A DNA stretch of 64,000 nt from the NCBI RefSeq assembly GCF_036850765.1, contig NC_089491.1:181329520-181393519 (forward strand). Reading direction: 5' to 3'. Position 1 is the stretch's first letter. Each line of letters begins with the position of its first letter. This document shows, piece after piece, positions 45,638-57,172 of the stretch. Below the pieces are notes generated by a model. It was not told where the DNA came from and made no database searches. It saw nothing but the letters and a program-made list of their open reading frames with translations. Origin of the DNA: Saccopteryx bilineata (Eukaryota > Chordata > Mammalia > Chiroptera > Emballonuridae). A program made the position numbers and the translations under genes.

Positions 45638-46011
45638 TTTTTTTTTTTTGTATTTTTCTGAAGTTGGAAACAGGGAGGCAGTCAGGCAGACTCCTGCATG
45701 TGCCCGACCAGGATCCACCCGGCATGCCCACCAAGGGGTGATGCTCTGCCCATCTGGGGCATTGCTCGGTTGCAACCAGAGCCATTTTAGCACCTGAGGC
45801 AGAGGCCATAGAGCCATCCCCAGTGCCTGGGCCAACTTTGCTCCAATGGAGCCTTGGCTGCCGGGAGGGGAAGAGAGAGACAGAGAGGAATGAGAGGGGG
45901 AGGGGTGGAGAAGCAGATGGGCGCTTCTCCTGTGTGCCCTGGCCGGTAATCAAACCCGGGACTCCCGCATGCTAGGCCGATGCTCTACTACTGAGCCAAC
46001 CGGCCAAGGCC
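45638..46011 (-). mobile_element. tRNA-derived SINE, long type B, antisense
   Basis: Reversed: GCCTTGGCCGGTTGGCTCAG, B-box-like GGTTTGATTACCGGCC, 'CATCTGCTTCTCCACCCC', the 'CCAATGGAGCAAAG' complement, and a poly-A tail seen as T11 on the plus strand. Perfect TGTATTTCAA at 45628-45637 and 46012-46021. Its CTCF-like core is altered (CCACCAAGGGGTGATG). Confidence 0.93.
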
Positions 46012-46021
46012 TGTATTTCAA

Positions 46022-46372
46022 ATTTATAGCTTATGGTAATACTATACCTTCAAAAAAACCTTATTTAATTACTTAATAAAATAAAATTCAAATGTAATGC
46101 TTCAATAAATTACTTACAGCACTTGATAAATGGAATTCATGAAGAAGTTTACTTTTACTTTGAAAGAGCCTCAATAAATGGTCCTTGGGACATTATTTCA
46201 ACTTATACTGAAAGTTTTATAACTTTTATATAAAAAAATCAGTTATTCATGATTTATATAATTATGGCCATGTAGTAAGTGATAGTTTTTGTAATATGAA
46301 AACTCAAGAATAAGACAAGACTTATGTAGCAAACTTTTTGAATGACAATTTACATGTGAAATAATTCCTTCT
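46022..46372. other. Unassigned AT-rich DNA
   Basis: No feature recognised. Confidence 0.4.
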
Positions 46373-46385
46373 AAGAAAATGTTTA

Positions 46386-46869
46386 TGGAAACAACCAAAA
46401 AGCCCTTCAATAGAAGACTGGATAAAGAAGATGTGGCATATATACACTATGGAATACTACTCAGCCATAAGAAATGATGACATCAGATCATTTACAGCAA
46501 AATGGTGGGATCTTGATAACATTATAAGGAGTGAAATAAGTAAATCAGAAAAAAACAAGAACTACATGATTCCATACATTGGTGGAACATAAAAATGAGA
46601 CTAAGAGACATGGACAAGAGTATGGTGGTTACCAAGGGTGGGGGGGGAGGGAGGACATGGGAGGGAGGGAGGGAGAGAGTTAGGGGGAGGGGGAGGGGCA
46701 CAGAGAACTAGATAGAGGGTGACGGAGGACAATCTGACTTTGGGCGAGGGGTTTGCAACATAATTTGATGACAAAATAACCTAGACATGTTTTCTTTGAA
46801 TATATGTACCCTGATTTATTAATGTCATCCCATTACCATTAATAAAAATTTATTTAAAAAAAAAAAAAA
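46386..46869 (+). mobile_element. Young 5'-truncated LINE-1 3' end, sense
   Basis: Starts inside the ORF2 C-terminus (TGGAAACAACCAAAAAGCCC; the encoded MWHIYTMEYYSAIRNDD region is near 46430) and runs to a 3' UTR with a strong G-rich tract (46638-46700), 'AGAGGGTGACGGAGGACAAT', 'CCCTGATTTATTAATGTCAT' and a poly-A tail. A perfect 13-bp duplication AAGAAAATGTTTA at 46373-46385 and 46870-46882. It belongs to the same L1 type as 8072-14612 and appears younger. Confidence 0.94.
46638..46700 (+). other. G-rich tract of the LINE-1 3' UTR (G-quadruplex potential)
   Basis: Several runs of three or more G (GGGTGGGGGGGGAGGGAGG, then GGGAGGGAGGGAGGG, then GGGGGAGGGGGAGGGG) within about 60 bases; four-run G-quadruplex spacing is met more than once. 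Confidence 0.8.
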
Positions 46870-46882
46870 AAGAAAATGTTTA

Positions 46883-48639
46883 ATTGTAAAATTGCAATTT
46901 TCAATTGCTAGGAGTATTCAATTCATGTTCAGTTGTAGATAGCAGCAGTATCTAAGATTAAAAAAAATTAGAATATATTTATGACATATTAATTAGTCAT
47001 GTTTAAGAAGTAAATCATCGAAGTGAAAGAACAGACAACAGTTTATTATATATCACAAAAAAAGTACATGAATACTGAGTACATAATTTGGAATTCATAT
47101 TAAATATTCATGGCCTAGATTCATTATTATGTTTTAAGTGTGCTAGTAAATATTTTGATGTAATTAAATCAATGAATAGCTTATGATGTGGCTATTGCTT
47201 TTCTTTGTTTTGATTTGGTTTTAGAACTATATTGAACTACCAGAAAAAAATGAACAGACAGGCCTGCCAGCTGTTATACAGGCACTCCAAGCAATTTTCT
47301 GACCTTCTACACTTGGAGAAAATTCTGCTTTATTACATTCGCTTCACATTGCAACTTTTTTAAAAAAATGGCTTCAAATAATCAGATTGAAGGTGAACTT
47401 GTTTTGTATGTAGCTGGGATTGAAATATTTCAAGTTTTCGTTAAAATGTAAATAACACTTTGCTTGTTTTCCTTAAACTTTTTTACAGGTGCAAATGAAA
47501 ATTTGAGGAGCTTATTTATTCTATATTATGCATGGAAAATGCATTAGTATTTAGATGTAATAAAATATATTTATCTAGTGTATGTGTGTGTCTGTGTATG
47601 TTTAATAAAAACAAATTAAACAAATCTCTATAGCCATTAAGGATTGTATGCACTATACACTTGATATTACATTAGTCAGCAATTAAACATTGTTTTATCT
47701 CATATTTATGAAGGGCTATTTTTCAAGGTAAGCACACTATTTTATTTTTTAAAAGTGTAGAAACAGAATATACTAAAAATGTTTACTTGTAAAACCTAGA
47801 TGGGAAGGTTTTCAAGTAGTAACTAAATCTTGTTCTGACTTTAATACTCTTGTTAAAAGAAATAATAGTAGTTGATATATTCGGTATGTATTTAATGCAG
47901 AATATATTCTGTGACTGCCATATCATGAATAAAAAAGAAAAATAAGATAAGGGGTCAACTAAATAAACAAGGGTGCTCTAAAATAATTGCTGCCCAATTG
48001 TAAGAACTTAATACAATTTCCTGCCCCAGCACTATACAGTACTTAAGTATGATTTTTTTATTCAGTAGAATGTTTTCTATTTCAAAGCTATTGAGTCCTT
48101 TTCTTTAAATATCTTTCTTAACCATTACTAAGTTGCCTATTTTTTTTTCTTTGAACCTGCTTTAAGAAGTGGGAAGCATTTTAGTTTTGAGGAGTTTCTG
48201 TTTGGAAAGAGTATGAAATGGCATCCTGATATAAACAGATCAAAGGGGATCATGCTAGAAGTCTCAGAAAAGGAGAGATAAGTCAGTCACTTAAGCATTT
48301 TGTATCCAACTGATTTTGAGCACAAATTCGGTATAATTCAAATAGTATTTGATAACCTACTAAGAACTTTTTATATACAAGTTATGCTATGGTATGAAGA
48401 CCAAATATATACAGTCAATCATTATTTGCACATTTTTTATTTGCTAATTTTCCTACTAACAAATTTATTTGTAACCCCAGTTTATACATCCAGTTTGCAT
48501 GCTCATTTGCAAATGTGTGCACAGCATCGCAAAATTAGAGTTTCCTGACAGATACAATCCAAGATAAGGTCACACATATCAATGTTCTGCCTTCTTGTTT
48601 CAGCTCTCGTATAGAAACAAGTGTCTTTTTCATTTTCTT
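46883..48639. other. Single-copy-looking AT-rich DNA
   Basis: No gene or repeat recognised. A short (GT)n-like stretch lies at 47580-47602, and the 82-residue frame at 48300-48548 has no known domain. Confidence 0.4.
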
Positions 48640-48734
48640 TAGTGGTACATTTTCACCATTTTGTGTTTTCTGTTGATTTTTTTTGTTTTAAATAGCCCCA
48701 CCTCCTTAGTTAAGTTTATCCTAAGTATTTTATT

Positions 48735-49137
48735 TTTATTTATTTATTTTTTCATTTTTCTGAAGCTGGAAACAGGGAGAGACAGTCAGACAGACTCCCC
48801 CGCATGCGCCCGACCGGGATCCACCCGGCACGCCCACCAGGGGCGACGCTCTGCCCACCAGGGGGCGATGCTCTGCCCATCCTGGGCCTCGCCATATTGC
48901 GACCAGAGCCACTCTAGCGCCTGGGGCAGAGGCCAAGGAGCCATCCCCAGCGCCCGGGCCATCTTTGCTCCAATGGAGCCTTGGCTGCGGGAGGGGAAGA
49001 GAGAGACAGAGAGGAAAGCGCGGTGGAGGGGTGGAGAAGCAAATGGGCGCTTCTCCTGTGTGCCCTGGCCGGGAATCGAACCCGGGTCCTCCGCACGCTA
49101 GGCCGACGCTCTACCGCTGAGCCAACCGGCCAGGGCT
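48735..49137 (-). mobile_element. Full-length long type B SINE, well preserved, antisense
   Basis: Reversed: AGCCCTGGCCGGTTGGCTCA, B box GGTTCGATTCCCGGCC, then 'CATTTGCTTCTCCACCCCTC', 'CCATTGGAGCAAAGATGGCC' and a 3' part ending CAGCTTCAGAAAAATG before the A-rich tail. It is CpG-rich, unlike its neighbours. Perfect CTAAGTATTTTATT at 48721-48734 and 49138-49151. It carries a roughly 25-bp tandem duplication (about 48832-48880) holding two CTCF-like cores. It is the least decayed copy of the family in the window, thus probably the youngest. Confidence 0.95.
48855..48870 (+). promoter_or_regulatory. CTCF-like core motif within the SINE
   Basis: CCACCAGGGGGCGATG matches the CTCF core pattern CCASYAGRKGGCR. 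A second, one-base-shorter version (CCACCAGGGGCGACG) starts at 48834. Binding is inferred from the motif only. Confidence 0.45.
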
Positions 49138-49480
49138 CTAAGTATTTTATTATATTTAATGCAACTCTATATGCAATTGTTTTAATTTGTTCAACATATG
49201 TTTAGGTTTTATTGTAAAGAAACGCAACTTATTTTTGTATATTGACTTTGTATCTTGCAACTTCTGTGAATTTATTTGTTCTAACAGCTATGTGTGTGGA
49301 TATGTGTATTCTTTAGGGGTTTCAAAATATTAGGTCATGTCATCTGCAAACATGTATAATTTTACTTTGTGTTTTCTGATTTGGATTTCTTTATTTCTTT
49401 TTTTAATCTAATTACAGGAACTTCAATTTTTTTATTTTAATCCTGTGGCAAGAACTTCAATTATTATACTGAATAGAAAT

Positions 49481-49680
49481 GGTTAGGGATTCTGACTCAA
49501 GGACACAGACAACAGTGTGGTAATTTCCGGGGGTAGAAGATGGAAGGTGAGGGAGCGTATCCGGACGAGAAATAGTGATGGATGAAGATTTGATTTGGGG
49601 GTGTTGTAGAATTGGACACCCTGAAACCTGTATAATTATGTTAGCCATTGTCACTTTGTGGGGACCCTAAAAATGAAATC
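49481..49680 (+). mobile_element. LINE-1 3' UTR fragment, sense
   Basis: 'CAGTGTGGTAATTTCCGGGG', 'GAAGATTTGATTTGGGGGTG', 'GAATTGGACACCCTGAAACC' and 'AGCCATTGTCAC' match an older L1 3' end. Confidence 0.65.
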
Positions 49681-50080
49681 CAAGAAGTAAGCTCTGGTTA
49701 ACAACAGAAACTTCAGAAGCAGTCTGGCTCCCATGTTTTTCTGGGCTGCTCGCTCTAGCTCCAGCTCACATGCATATTTGGGCTTCCTGGATCAGCTCTG
49801 GTTCCCAGGCTTTTGCCTGCAACTGACATGACCTTCTTGATGTTATGTTGTTGGCCTCCTGCCACTATTGTCCCTTAGTACTATTTTTACTGTACTGGCA
49901 CTGCTACATTAACACTCCAGGATTGCAGGTTTACAAAACTGTTTGGAACACAGCATGAAATAAAGCATGTCTCATCTCCCTACGGCTCCTCATGCTTTCT
50001 TCACCTGGGGAATTTTACTGCCTCAATCATCTCTTTTATGGTGGGTGGACTTTGACACACTCTAATAAATACAATTAAAG
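49681..50080. other. GC-richer segment, possibly an LTR
   Basis: About 400 bp distinctly richer in GC, with CAGCTC/CTGGCT words and AATAAA at 49959-49964 followed by a CT-rich stretch ('TCTCATCTCCCTACGGCTCC'). This suggests an LTR R/U5 region, but no ends or duplications were found. Confidence 0.3.
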
Positions 50081-50089
50081 AAAAAGAAC

Positions 50090-50815
50090 TACAGTATTAT
50101 ATAACATTATATCTTATATAACCTGTTAGAATGACTATTTTTAAAAAATATTATTGGTGAGTAAATAGGGAAAGTAATAACTGTGGGCACTATTTGTATG
50201 AATGTAAAATGGCACAGCTATTATGGAAAACAATATAGCATTTCTTAAAACAATTGGAAATAGACAAATTATATTATCCAACAATCTCAATTCTGGGTAT
50301 ATATCCAAAATAATTGAAATCCAGATCTTGAAGAAAGATCTGTACTCCCATGCTTACTGCAGCGTTCTTTATAGTTTCTAAGACATAGAATCTACCTAAA
50401 TGTTTAGCAATAAATGAATGGATTGGGATATGCTTATAGTGGAATATTTTTCAACCTTTGAAAAGGGAGAACTACCATTTATGATAATGTAGATGAACAT
50501 GGAGTACTTTATGCTATGAGAAATAAGTTGTACACAGAAGGACAGCTAAAACATAGTTCCACTTATCTAAAATGGCTAACTTACTCCATCATAAAATTAG
50601 AGAAAATTTAAGTTGCTGTCAGAAGCTGGGGGAAGGGATAATTAGAAAGTTGTTTTTTCATTGGTATTAAGTTCCAATTATGTGAAATGAATAAGTTCTA
50701 GAGATCGAATGTGCAATATTGTTCCTATAATCAACAGTGTGGCATTTTGCACTTAAGAATTTGTTGAGGGTAAAATATGTACTATTTGTTATACTGGACA
50801 AAAATTAGGTAAAAC
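50090..50815 (+). mobile_element. Old LINE-1 3' end, sense
   Basis: 'ACAATCTCAATTCTGGGTAT', 'ATGCTTACTGCAGCGTTCTT', 'GAATGGATTGGGATATGCTT' and 'AAGAATTTGTTGAGGGTAAA' follow the order of L1 ORF2 C-terminus and 3' UTR. Strongly diverged. Confidence 0.7.
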
Positions 50816-52402
50816 AGGGCATTAGCAAATGAACCTATATAATGCAAATAATATTTCCATTGACAAAAATATTGTGACTAGAGGCTTACAGAAAGCTATT
50901 CCTTTATTTCCACTTTGAAAAATAGTTCAGTATTTGCTAATTCAGTATTTATGACAACTTTATATAATAAAACCAGTGTGAATAATAATAATTGATAACT
51001 TTCTTTTATGAGTGTCTAATTTTAATATCACTGCATGCTGTTTTGAATAGATAATATGCAAAACAGCATGATTTAGATAATGTTGTGCTTTATTTAGATC
51101 CATGCAAAGAAAAATTCTTTCTTATGATATTCTCTGCTTTTATTTCTTTTGTATACTGTTTGATATCACAACAGAAACATTTTATGTAATAAAATTAAAT
51201 TGTCTACCGAACATAAAATCTAATGAATCAATTAATGGTAAGTGTATAAAAGCTAAAAGTAGTATAATTAGCTTTTCTGTTAATTGTGTTGAGATACAAA
51301 GTCTTTCAAATGATCAGGATAAGTGTTATACAAAAATCACCCCACTAATATTCTCCAGTGAAAGAATGACAGAGGGTCCCAAATGAATGAGAGATTTATA
51401 CATCTAACATTATAAATTATCTAATTATTATAAAATTTCCTTTGAGAGAAATTAATACTGAATTATATTTATATTAAGTGTATATGCTGAACTTTTCATA
51501 AATAAGAACAGGAGTAAAAGCCAAAATGACATATTGGTAAGCAGAAATGCCAGATACAGAAACTAAGGAATTCAACTGCTTTATTGTAATTCTGTAAGTA
51601 GAGTTGAAGTAATTCTGTTTTAAAAGAGAGAGGATTGTTTCTTTTAAAATTTTTATATTTTCTTTCTACTCTTTGCACACATGTCTATCTTTGTCCCTTT
51701 GACTTATCTTTGTTTACATAGAGTGTGTAGGATTCCCTAATTACATCTGTTCTAAATATTTAAAAAAATATACCTTAATTGAAGAAATATGTTACTATAA
51801 TGTGAAGAATCATTTTTAACTTAGGCCATCCTGAGCTTTGTTTTGATGGTTGTAAAAAATAGCATAAAATGGTTCAATCACTTTTAAATTAGTTGGTGTC
51901 ATGAAGGAAGCATTAGCATAAAATGAGGGGACTTAAGTGACTTAGGAAATATTGATAGAAATAGAACACTAAAAAGGAACAGAAGGCAAAGGAATACTTT
52001 CCCTTTATTCTAATGTGCAGAAACATTTGAACAAAAAGCAGAGTGGAGCTTGGAACTCTTGAGAAGACAAGATTTGAATACTATCAAAGTTAAGGAGTAG
52101 CTAAAAGCTATTTGAAGACAGTATTTAGTTCTTTGGATGTAATAAAGGAAGTATTTAGGAGAAAAGTTGGTTAAGATGGCTAGAAAAACTAGTTTTTGAA
52201 TTATTGTATTTAGTAACAATTAATTTAGCTTTGATGTACTCTACTTTTCCTTTGACTTTTTGGAAGGTATCTTGGAATGAATGTAATATTTCAGTGTTTA
52301 TGTTTAGAAAATATAAGTAATCAATTGCTAAGTTGGTGTTAAACATTTTAATAATGCCTACTTTTTATTAAGTTTTAATTATATATTTAATTTCTATGGG
52401 TA
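50816..52402. other. Single-copy-looking AT-rich DNA
   Basis: No gene or repeat recognised. The plus frame at 51102-51386 (94 residues) starts with a hydrophobic run but has no known domain. Confidence 0.4.
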
Positions 52403-52480
52403 CTTTTTTTTTAAGTGAGAGGAGGGGAGATAATGAGACAGACTCCTGCATGCACCCTGGTGGAGATCCACCAGCCAGGG
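52403..52480 (-). mobile_element. Type B SINE fragment, antisense
   Basis: 'GTGAGAGGAGGGGAGATAAT', 'GACAGACTCCTGCATGCACC' and 'GGAGATCCACC' correspond to the 3' part of the type B SINE in reverse; the tRNA-like head is missing apart from CCAGCCAGGG. Confidence 0.65.
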
Positions 52481-52679
52481 GTTGGGAACTTTTAGAAAAG
52501 GTTAAATATAGAAAAATCAATGAGGCAATATATATGCCTTCAAGTAGGATTTAGTCTAGTAGCTGTATAAATTAAAAAGTTAATTGACAGTGACCATAAT
52601 ACATATTAGGATGAACCATATGAAGTATTGTTTTGTAAATAAAATCTGTATACACAGTGGAAAATTCACATGGTTCAAA

Positions 52680-53010
52680 AGTATGAATATTTGTGCTCCC
52701 TGTAAGTTCATAGGATGAAGGCCTACCCTCCCCCAAAAGTAATGGTTTTAGAAGGTGGAGCCTTTGGAGGGTGCTCAGGTCATAAAAACAGCCCTCATGT
52801 ATAGAATTAGTGCCCTAAAAAAAAGTCCCCACAGAACTCATTAGTCCCTTCCACCATTTGAAGACACAGCAAGAGGTCAGCAGTCTGCAACCTGGAACAG
52901 TCCTTACCAAACCATGGTAGCCCCCGATCTTGGACTTCCAGTGTCCAGAATAGTGAGAAATAATATTTTTTTATTTATATAATACCCAATATATAGTATT
53001 TTGCATAGTT
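52680..53010 (+). repeat. MaLR (MST/MLT1-type) LTR
   Basis: 'CAAAAGTAATGGTTTTAGAA', 'GGTGGAGCCTTTGGAGGGTG', 'ATAGAATTAGTGCCCTAAAA', 'CTTCCACCATTTGAAGACAC', 'GATCTTGGACTTCCAGTGTC' and 'GAATAGTGAGAAATAA' match, in order, the landmarks of the element at 33431-33980. More decayed. Confidence 0.8.
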
Positions 53011-53714
53011 TCAAAAGTACTAAAACAGTTTGCATTGTAATAACTGTTTTGATGGAAGAATATGTAGTGTACAAGGAGAGGAAAAATGCATTAATTTGAG
53101 ATTGGCAAAACAGGCCTGGCTTTCAGGAGGAAGATTGTAAACTAAACTTTGCCTTATTGGGGTTATGCTTGGAGGGGAGAAGAAAGTTTGTAAATTAAAA
53201 CAGGCAATTATACCATTTGGCACATTTCTAGTTCTCTTTCAAATTTTCAAATCTGGACTACTTATTCTGCCATAACAACAATCTGGTTACATTCTTACAG
53301 GGACCCATTCCAATGACTAAAATAGCATTTAAAATGCATTCTAATAGCCTAAAACTAAATCTTTATAAGAGTTACACATTGTCTTCAATTAGTCTTTGTA
53401 ACACTGTACTGGAAAGTAAACTAAAGATTTTATTTGGAATTGGTAACAGTAAAAAGAATTAAGGTCCTTGTTTTGTGATTCTTTCTGATAGGATGTCTTG
53501 AAATTCTATTTCTCAAAAACTTGTATTTAAAACAGTTGTATTGAATGACTAAGATCAATGGGTAAAAGCATCCTGGCATCAGTGATACATAATAGGTTTT
53601 TGTTTATCGATCCTTTCCTGTTGCCTTATATTTCTGCATTATTTCATGAGTATATTTTATTACCTCTTCAGATGATAATATGTGCTCTTTATAGTTCCTT
53701 TTACATACCTTTAT
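53011..53714. other. Unassigned DNA
   Basis: No feature recognised. Confidence 0.4.
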
Positions 53715-53870
53715 AATTTTTTTAATTTTATTGTTTTATTTTTTTCCCTTTCTATTGACTTAGTTGGGTGACACTGGTTAACAAAATTATACAGGTTTCA
53801 GGTGCATAATTCTACAACACATTGTTTGTATACTGGATTGTGTGTTCACCATTCCAAGTCAAGTCTCTGT
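53715..53870 (-). mobile_element. LINE-1 3'-end fragment, antisense
   Basis: 'GACTTAGTTGGGTGACACTG', 'ACAAAATTATACAGGTTTCA', 'CAACACATTGTTTGTATACT' and 'CACCATTCCAAGTCAAGTCT' parallel the fragment at 3601-3735. This shows the unexpanded AAGTCAAGTC at the same site. Confidence 0.7.
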
Positions 53871-54479
53871 CCCTTACCACTTATTATTATCTACTGAGTT
53901 TTTTATTAAATAATAAATATAACACAAAGATGAGAATTAATAATAAAATATATTATAGTAAAACACTGCAAAATAGGAATTTTGCAAATATGCAACAACT
54001 TTTGTCAACAAATGGCAAATTCTAAGTTTAAGAAGCTGCCTATCAAAACTAAACTACTAAACAAATGATATATTAGATCTAATAAAAATAAAAGTAAATC
54101 ATAAACCATTGGTTTTCCTTGCAATATAAAACCCTCTCTTTAAAAATAAATATGATGAAACAAAAAAAAAGTAAAATAAAAAATAGCATTGAAAGTACTA
54201 GTAATGTTTCTTATTTAGTCAGCAAACTATGAGTACTTTAACCATTTTTAATGTTTGGCACTTGGCAAAGTCAGTTTTATTTTTGGAGGTGGCTAGAAAA
54301 ACATGAAATACATAATGATAAAGAAACTTCACTGCTTCCTTTTCTAAAGTTATACATATATTGAAAAGTTCAGTGAAATATATTTAATTATATCTGGCTA
54401 AGCTGAATTTTATATGCATATAATTTAAAAATGGTATGAGAATTATTAGGATAATCATGGAGTAAACTATCTAATGTCT
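53871..54479. other. Unassigned AT-rich DNA
   Basis: No feature recognised. Confidence 0.4.
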
Positions 54480-54562
54480 AATCACTGGGATGTACACTTG
54501 AAACTAATGTAATATTGTATGTCAACTGTAATTAGAAAATAAAAAGTGATTTAAAACTGAAA
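54480..54562 (+). mobile_element. Old LINE-1 3' terminus, sense
   Basis: 'GTACACTTGAAACTAATGTA' followed by 'ATATTGTATGTCAACTGTAA' and an A-rich tail is a typical ancient L1 3' end. Confidence 0.6.
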
Positions 54563-55478
54563 AAATGTTTTAAATGATGATTTGTTTGGAATTATATGCC
54601 ATTTGAATTGTGTTGCTTTTTTTAACTTGATATTAGCTTTTAAAATTTTTAATCTAAATTTAGACTACTTTTCTGTAGTTTTTCTCTTTGATGGTGTTTA
54701 TAGATTAAGATTTTGTAATCTTTTATTTTCCTTTTTTCTATATTTGTCTTTTTAAACAATTAAAGAAAAGCAAATGAAATGCTGTAGACTCTTTTACAAA
54801 TTATTATTGTAGTCTTAGTTTAATATTATTGAAAATTATGCTACTATATAGAATATGACTGAATGCAGGTTTATGAGTCTATGTTTTTAATACATGCCAT
54901 TATTTAATCATTTTATTTGCTGTGCAATCTCTTTCTAATTCATTTATCTTGTATATATTTTCTTTTGGTTCTCTGCTAACAAACTCTCTTTTCTTTCTTA
55001 TCTTTTTGTTGAGTGATTTTACTTTTCTGTTTTACACTCATTATTAGTAGAAACAAATTCAGCCTTTTATTAAGTAAGTAAAATATTTTTTTAAGTATAG
55101 TTCAAGAGAATATAAGTATTTCTTTTGTTTTATTATTGACTTAAAAACAAGCTTTGCTTACTACCTTTCTATCTTATCGGTATTTATTAAACCTTTAGTA
55201 CACTGTTGTCCCCATAAATCTAACACTCTTTTTGGTTTATAGATTTTATGTATATTGCTCTTACAAACTATCACATTAAAAGTGAATTATAATTCTTAAT
55301 ATAAATTGGTTCTCAAGAATAATGAATTATAAAATAAGTAGAAATTTTTATGTTACTTAGAGCCATTTTCTCCCTCTTCATTATTTCAAGGGATAGAACT
55401 TTTTGGTACAAATTGTATTCCATATTCTGTATTCCATATTCTAATTATATTTGGTCAAACTATATGTAGTTATATGAT
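54563..55478. other. Unassigned AT-rich DNA
   Basis: No feature recognised. Confidence 0.4.
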
Positions 55479-55491
55479 CTCCTCAGCTTTT

Positions 55492-55789
55492 TTTTTCTTT
55501 TTTTATTGAGAGGAGGGGGCATAGAGAGACAAACTCCCACATGTGCCCCAATCAGGATCCACCCTGCAATCCCCATCTGGTACTGATGCTTAAATCAACC
55601 AAGCTATCTTTAGTGCTATGGGCCAACGCTTGAACCAATCGAGCCACTGGCTGAAAGAAGGAAAGAGAGAGAGAAAGAGGAGAAAAGCAGATGGTTACTT
55701 CTCATGTGTGCCCTGACCAGGGATCAAACTCAGGATATCTGTCCACACACCAGGCTGACGTTCTATCTACTAAGCCAACTGGTCAGAAC
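55492..55789 (-). mobile_element. tRNA-derived SINE, type B older variant, antisense
   Basis: Reversed: CTGACCAGTTGGCTTAGTAG, B-box-like GAGTTTGATCCCTGGTCAGG, then an interior with 'GGCTCGATTGGTTCAAGCG' in place of the 'CCATTGGAGCAAAG' part. The same variant is at 20956-21321. Perfect CTCCTCAGCTTTT at 55479-55491 and 55790-55802. Confidence 0.88.
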
Positions 55790-55802
55790 CTCCTCAGCTT
55801 TT

Positions 55803-56949
55803 AGAATTCCATTTGAGAACTAGACAGGAAAACAAATATCATTATGGACCAGTCTTAAATTATATAAATAGAGATACAAAGAAATCTCTGATAAAACAGC
55901 ATATATTTATAAAAATAATTTCAATCATTCATTGCTCCATGCATAGAAGTATTTTCCTTGTCCTTATAATTAGTACTTAGGGCATTGGACCACCTAGAAT
56001 GGGTAAGCAGCAATAAATAGAAAGCAGCAATAACTCAAAATTTTACACTGTAGAATTGCTAATCCAAACTGACATATTTGTCATTAAATGTAAATTGAGT
56101 AGAAACTGAAACAGACATTTAAGCATTACATCTAGATTGGTAGTTGATCAATGAAATGATAAAGTGCAAATTGAATAAAAGTGTCTTGCTTGGTAGTCTC
56201 CATTTGTTGAAGTAAAAAAAAAAGAGAAAACATTTTAAAAGGTGAGGAGAACCTGGAACTGAATTCTTTTTGGAACTCTTATATCAATTATTATGCATTT
56301 TATAAGTCTCTTTTGAAACCTAAGTTTTAAAATCTAAGTTATTTTTACTTCTCTAGTAAAACAAATAAGGATTTGATTTTCTTAGAGACACTAAATCATG
56401 TAGAACTTAGGGAAGCTCTAGTTCTCAGTTACTTGCCATTTTCAAAGTTATTGAAAATATTTTGTCATATCCTTTCTAATTGTAAAATTTGAGGAAACTC
56501 TTTTGAATGTCCAGAGGTGAATTAAGGTTGATTGAGGCCTTGGGTGCAGAAGAAAATATTGGGCCCCTTAAAAAAAAGAGATGGGAAATAAAAATATATG
56601 TTAACCATATTTTTAAATAAATAAAAAATATTCTGTACCATTAATGTTAAAATTACACATATGAAACTAAACTCATCATTAGAAAACATGTCATTAGAAA
56701 GAAGTATAAAGTTGGGGTTTTGTGGGGCCCTTCAGAAGTCACGGCCCAGGGTGTGTGCCTGGTGTGCCAGCATTTAAATCCACTTCCATATATGTCTCTG
56801 ATCTCTTGTGAGACCACAATTTAAGAATTAGGAAGTATTAAGGTTACACTAATAGTACACATTTTAATGAAGTGGGAGTGTTTGGGAGACAGGTTTAAAT
56901 CCTAACTCAGTATCAAAACTTTAAGCAAATTCTTTCAATTCTTTTTAAG
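55803..56949. other. Unassigned AT-rich DNA
   Basis: No gene or named repeat. 56510-56780 has a 'GGCCTTGGGTGCAGAAGAAA' and 'GTGGGGCCCTTCAGAAGTCA' context that may be an old transposon remnant, not named. Confidence 0.35.
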
Positions 56950-57003
56950 TAAACAACATAGTGTAGTGCTTGTATTCATGGATTTTAGAACTAGACTGCC
57001 TAT
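56950..57003 (+). repeat. MIR fossil, left part
   Basis: 'AACATAGTGTAGTGCTTGTA' and 'TTTTAGAACTAGACTGCC' fit the tRNA-related start of MIR. The hAT element that follows interrupts it. Confidence 0.55.
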
Positions 57004-57172
57004 CAGGCATAACCAAACTACGGCCTACAGGCAGCATGCAGCCCCCACCGCACTTCCGGAAGGGGCACCTCTTTCATTGGTGGTCAGTGAGAGGAGCACT
57101 GTATGTGGCGGCCCTCCAACGGTCTGAGGGACAGTGAACTGGCCCCTTGTGTAAAAAGTTTGGGGACCCCTG
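57004..57172. mobile_element. hAT-type MITE, copy 2, inserted in a MIR
   Basis: Shares the interior and right end with 18342-18513: 'CACTTCCGGAAGGGGCACCT', 'CTTTCATTGGTGGTCAGTGA', 'CCCTCCAACGGTCTGAGGGA' and a terminus AAAAAGTTTGGGGACCCCTG. The left end CAGGCATAACCAAAC is mutated. I found no matching 8-bp flank, so the duplication has decayed or the ends are not original. Confidence 0.85.

Larger units (their letters stand above)
48640..49480 (-). mobile_element. LINE-1 ORF2 (RT side), antisense, split by a SINE
   Basis: Outside the SINE the sequence reads antisense L1: 'CTTAGTTAAGTTTATCCTAA', then 'TTGTATATTGACTTTGTATC', 'TGCAACTTCTGTGAATTTAT' and 'GGTCATGTCATCTGCAAACA', the complement of the RT region. 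It is decayed; ends approximate. Confidence 0.75.
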
